Source of the DNA: Acidobacteriaceae bacterium
GTDB lineage: Bacteria > Acidobacteriota > Terriglobia > Terriglobales > Acidobacteriaceae
Assembly (NCBI GenBank): GCA_003133425.1
Contig: PKXI01000422.1
Location: 10,018-36,114, forward strand
Direction of reading: 5' to 3'
Length of the DNA stretch: 26,097 nucleotides
The notes under the pieces were generated by a model. The model searched no databases, was not told the DNA's origin, and saw only the letters and a list, made by a program, of their open reading frames with translations. Shown here piece by piece: positions 23,776-26,097 of this stretch. A program made the translations under genes and the position numbers. The stretch's first letter is position 1; the number at the start of each line of letters is the position of its first letter.

Positions 23776-24542
23776 TGCGGACCTCCGGGCGTTGGATTTG
23801 GTTTATGCGCCGGGCCGGTATAGGGTGGCCGCACGCGCCGTTGAACAATCCCGGAATTTGCCTGGGGAGCTCCGGGCGGATCATCAGAGACCCCGCCGGT
23901 GGCTGATGGCGATTTCTTCAAAGTCCCCGCCGTCTTGATTTCCTGTGGCAAAGGCGGATTGTATTCGGCCAGCAGATCGAAGTTGAATCGGTTCGATGCA
24001 CTTACCGGTTCCAGACGCTGGTTGGGACCGCTGTTGGTTTCGGAGTTTTCACCGACGATCCGAGGCTCAAGAAAACGTCTGGAGTGCTCCAGGTTCCGGA
24101 CCAGATCGACGGAGCGGTCGCGGGGACCAACGACGCGGAGATGGAGCGTAATGTGTCCATCCTTGTTGCGCACGGGTTCGATGGTAGACACCATGACGCC
24201 GCCGGGCAGAACCGTTTCGAGATTCTCCATGGCCAGGGTCCAGGAGAAGGCCTTCTCGTCGAAGAGCCTGTTGAGGTCGTTCGCCTGGGTAAGCAACTGC
24301 GCGTTGTCGGGCCGTTGCATCAGGGCCTGGTAGCTCTGCCGCTCCTGGGTAACGCGGGCGATTTCGCCGTCGAGGGAGTGTTCGCGGGCGCGAGCTTCTT
24401 CAGCCTTCTGATGCAGAGCGCGCAGGCCGAGCCCAAGGGCGATTGCCAAAAGGGCAAGAATGCCCATGCCGATGCGCAGGCGCTTGATGGCCGGCCCGAG
24501 ATCTGCGAATGGGCGAGTGGCGAGATTGAGAGTTACGCGCAT
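23772..24542 (-). CDS. pilN: Type IV pilus inner-membrane protein PilN
   Basis: The start MRVTLNLATRPF corresponds to the short cytoplasmic PilN segment (usually INLLP) that docks into PilM. A TM helix (MGILALLAIALGLGL), a coiled coil and a PilN core (FDEKAFSWTLAMENLETVLPGGVMV) follow. At 256 residues it is longer than typical PilN because of a Pro-rich C-terminal tail from about residue 200. Its position between pilM and pilO confirms the assignment. Confidence 0.85.
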   Translation of the reverse strand: MRVTLNLATRPFADLGPAIKRLRIGMGILALLAIALGLGLRALHQKAEEARAREHSLDGEIARVTQERQSYQALMQRPDNAQLLTQANDLNRLFDEKAFSWTLAMENLETVLPGGVMVSTIEPVRNKDGHITLHLRVVGPRDRSVDLVRNLEHSRRFLEPRIVGENSETNSGPNQRLEPVSASNRFNFDLLAEYNPPLPQEIKTAGTLKKSPSATGGVSDDPPGAPQANSGIVQRRVRPPYTGPAHKPNPTPGGPQ

Positions 24543-24545
24543 GAG

Positions 24546-25463
24546 CTAACTTGCCCCCGCCAGTGCGCCGGCGGTTCCGGCAATGTTTGCATGTCCTAGC
24601 GAGGTCATGGCTCCAGTTTCAGGCCGCGGCGCGAGGTCGATGACATTCAGGTCCGGGTTGTCGATCCAGCGAGCGAACTCGGTGGTGTCGTAGCAACCAG
24701 CGTAATGAAGTTGGCGAGCGGGTGCCTGGAGTTTGTCTTCAAAGTAGGCTGCCGCCACGGCGATGCCCCTCTGAATTTCCGAGAGGTGGAGGGCGGGATC
24801 TTCAGGCAGGTCGAGGGTGCGATGGAGCAAAAGGTCGCTGCCGTTGGTGATGGAAGTGGTTAGCGCGAGGGGACTCAAATTGGCGGCCAGTACGGCCTCT
24901 ATGGAATCGATGGCCTCAAGGGCAGCCAGGCTGGAGGGCAGGACTGCGCCCGGATCGTACCCGGCAGCGCGAACTGCGGCTTCATATTCGGCGAGGATGG
25001 GGCCGGGCAGAACGGCGGTGAGAACTTTCAACTCAGTCTTTTCCTGGGTCAGCACCTGGTAGCTGACTCCGGCGTGCTCCACATCGAAGGGGACCATCTT
25101 GCGCAGGCGGAAACGCAGCACCTGGATGGCTTCGGCGGGCCGTGGGGGCAGGGAATCGAAATCCAGCATGAATACCCGGACCACCGTGTCGGGTAGAACC
25201 AGCGTGACGGCGCGAGTGCGCGGCGAAACATGGCCGAGTGCAGAGCGAATGGCGGAGGCGACTGTCTCCGCGTCACGAATGTTAGGCTCGCCGATGCCGG
25301 GGATGAGCGCTCCGGGAGGCAGAGGGACAAACGCGTAGACGGGCGGTTCTCCCGATCCCGGCAACGCTGCGGCGAGCACTCCTTCAGGAGAAAGCTCCAC
25401 CGCGGCTGGCGGACGTCCACCGGGCTGGGTGCTAATTCTCGCCTTGCGCAGAATAGATCTCAC
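24546..25463 (-). CDS. pilM: Type IV pilus assembly protein PilM
   Basis: The 305-residue cytoplasmic actin/FtsA-fold protein carries AVELSPEGVLAAAL near the start (phosphate-1-like strand), VTLVLPDTVVRVFMLDFDSLP, FRLRKMVPFDVEHAGVSYQVL (typical PilM central motif) and AAGYDPGAVLPSSLAALEA. It binds the PilN tail and connects the motor to the envelope complex. GTG 25463 overlaps the last base of the upstream stop (TAGTG), with GAGG upstream, indicating coupled translation with the ATPase gene. It ends 3 bp before pilN. Confidence 0.85.
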   Translation of the reverse strand: MRSILRKARISTQPGGRPPAAVELSPEGVLAAALPGSGEPPVYAFVPLPPGALIPGIGEPNIRDAETVASAIRSALGHVSPRTRAVTLVLPDTVVRVFMLDFDSLPPRPAEAIQVLRFRLRKMVPFDVEHAGVSYQVLTQEKTELKVLTAVLPGPILAEYEAAVRAAGYDPGAVLPSSLAALEAIDSIEAVLAANLSPLALTTSITNGSDLLLHRTLDLPEDPALHLSEIQRGIAVAAAYFEDKLQAPARQLHYAGCYDTTEFARWIDNPDLNVIDLAPRPETGAMTSLGHANIAGTAGALAGAS

Positions 25464-26097
25464 TATCGGGATGCCTCAATAAAGGTTACCTTGTTGATCT
25501 CCTTGAGTGTAGTGAGGCCGCGCCGCACGCGCTCAAGTGCCGACTGGCGCAGGAAACTCATGCCTTCTTTCTGGGCCAGCTTGCGGACTTCAGAAGTGGG
25601 CTTCTTATCCAGAATCAACTCGCGGATCGGGTCGGTCAAATCGAGCAGCTCATGAATCGCGGTTCGGCCGCGGTAACCGGTCCCTCCGCACTCCATGCAG
25701 CCGGTGCCTTCGCGGAAGCCGAACCCGTGCCACTCGGCGGGGTTAAGGCCGCTGATCAGCAGAGCGTCATCGTCGTAGTAGACGGTGTGCGCGCAGTATT
25801 CGCAGATGGTGCGCACCAGCCGCTGGGCCAGAATGCAGTTGAGAGCGGATACGAAGTTGTAGGCTTCGACGCCCATGTTGAGGAAGCGGCCGAGGACGTC
25901 GACCACGTTGTTGGCGTGGACGGTGGTGAAAACGAGGTGACCGGTAAGCGCGGAGTTGATGGCGATTTGCGCCGTCTCCTGGTCGCGGATTTCGCCGACG
26001 AGAATCTTGTCCGGGTCGTGGCGCAAGATGGAGCGCAGACCGCGCGCGAAAGTCAGGCCCTTCTTCTCGTTCACAGGAATCTGGGTGATGCCGCGAA
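25463..26097 (-). CDS. pilB: PilB/GspE family assembly ATPase, C-terminal part (partial)
   Basis: The frame runs off the window edge, leaving about 210 C-terminal residues of the hexameric ATPase that drives pilus extension or pseudopilus assembly. Visible are the Asp-box LRHDPDKILVGEIRD with Walker B, the His-box TGHLVFTTVHANNVVDVLGRF, and the zinc tetracysteine pair CEYC and CMEC. The zinc motif separates PilB/GspE from PilT. Walker A lies outside the window. Coupling to pilM, N and O favours PilB over GspE. Confidence 0.9.
   Translation of the reverse strand, partial: RGITQIPVNEKKGLTFARGLRSILRHDPDKILVGEIRDQETAQIAINSALTGHLVFTTVHANNVVDVLGRFLNMGVEAYNFVSALNCILAQRLVRTICEYCAHTVYYDDDALLISGLNPAEWHGFGFREGTGCMECGGTGYRGRTAIHELLDLTDPIRELILDKKPTSEVRKLAQKEGMSFLRQSALERVRRGLTTLKEINKVTFIEASR

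Overview
The window is a chromosomal stretch with moderately high GC and tightly packed genes. It most likely comes from an Acidobacteriota (Terriglobia-like) soil bacterium. That placement is an inference from three things: the style of the exopolysaccharide (EPS) genes, the PilB-M-N-O-P operon that ends in a Gly/Ser-rich pseudopilin, and the A-type Fe-S carrier. No rRNA or other decisive marker is present.

Region 1 (1-15291, + strand) is an EPS assembly cluster of the Wzx/Wzy type. It begins with the tail of a Gfo/Idh/MocA dehydrogenase. This overlaps by 4 bp a fused N-acyltransferase/PLP aminotransferase, which together suggests synthesis of a 3-acylamino sugar nucleotide of the WbpB-WbpE-WbpD kind. 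Then follow a GT2 glycosyltransferase, a ChbG/YdjC-type deacetylase, a second GT2, a FemAB/GNAT-like protein, an asparagine-synthase-like protein without its N-terminal Cys, a Wzy/O-antigen-ligase-like polymerase, a Wzx flippase fused to a secreted beta-helix domain, a truncated UDP-sugar dehydrogenase, a GT4 glycosyltransferase and a NodB-like deacetylase. The proposed flow is: make sugar nucleotides, assemble and decorate the repeat unit on the inner membrane, flip it, polymerise it, and trim or modify it in the periplasm.

Region 2 (15292-19719, + strand) starts with a 340-base intergenic stretch carrying homopolymer tracts, a weak promoter candidate and an inverted repeat. It leads into a Wza-type outer-membrane export protein and an overlapping Wzc-like co-polymerase. 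The co-polymerase has a P-loop lacking its lysine and a long disordered tail.

Region 3 (19720-21399) holds the most unusual material. Two paralogous two-TM membrane proteins of unknown function point at each other around a perfect 9-bp stem. Each is preceded by a 72-bp block about 90% identical between the copies, far more alike than the genes themselves (about 64% over their first 42 codons). An ErpA/IscA-type Fe-S carrier with a textbook terminator follows.

Region 4 (21432-26097, - strand) is a type IV pilus or type II-like operon read in the order pilB (partial), pilM, pilN, pilO, pilP-like, pseudopilin. A dispersed intergenic repeat lies before the last gene. No tRNA, rRNA, CRISPR array, transposase or phage gene was seen.
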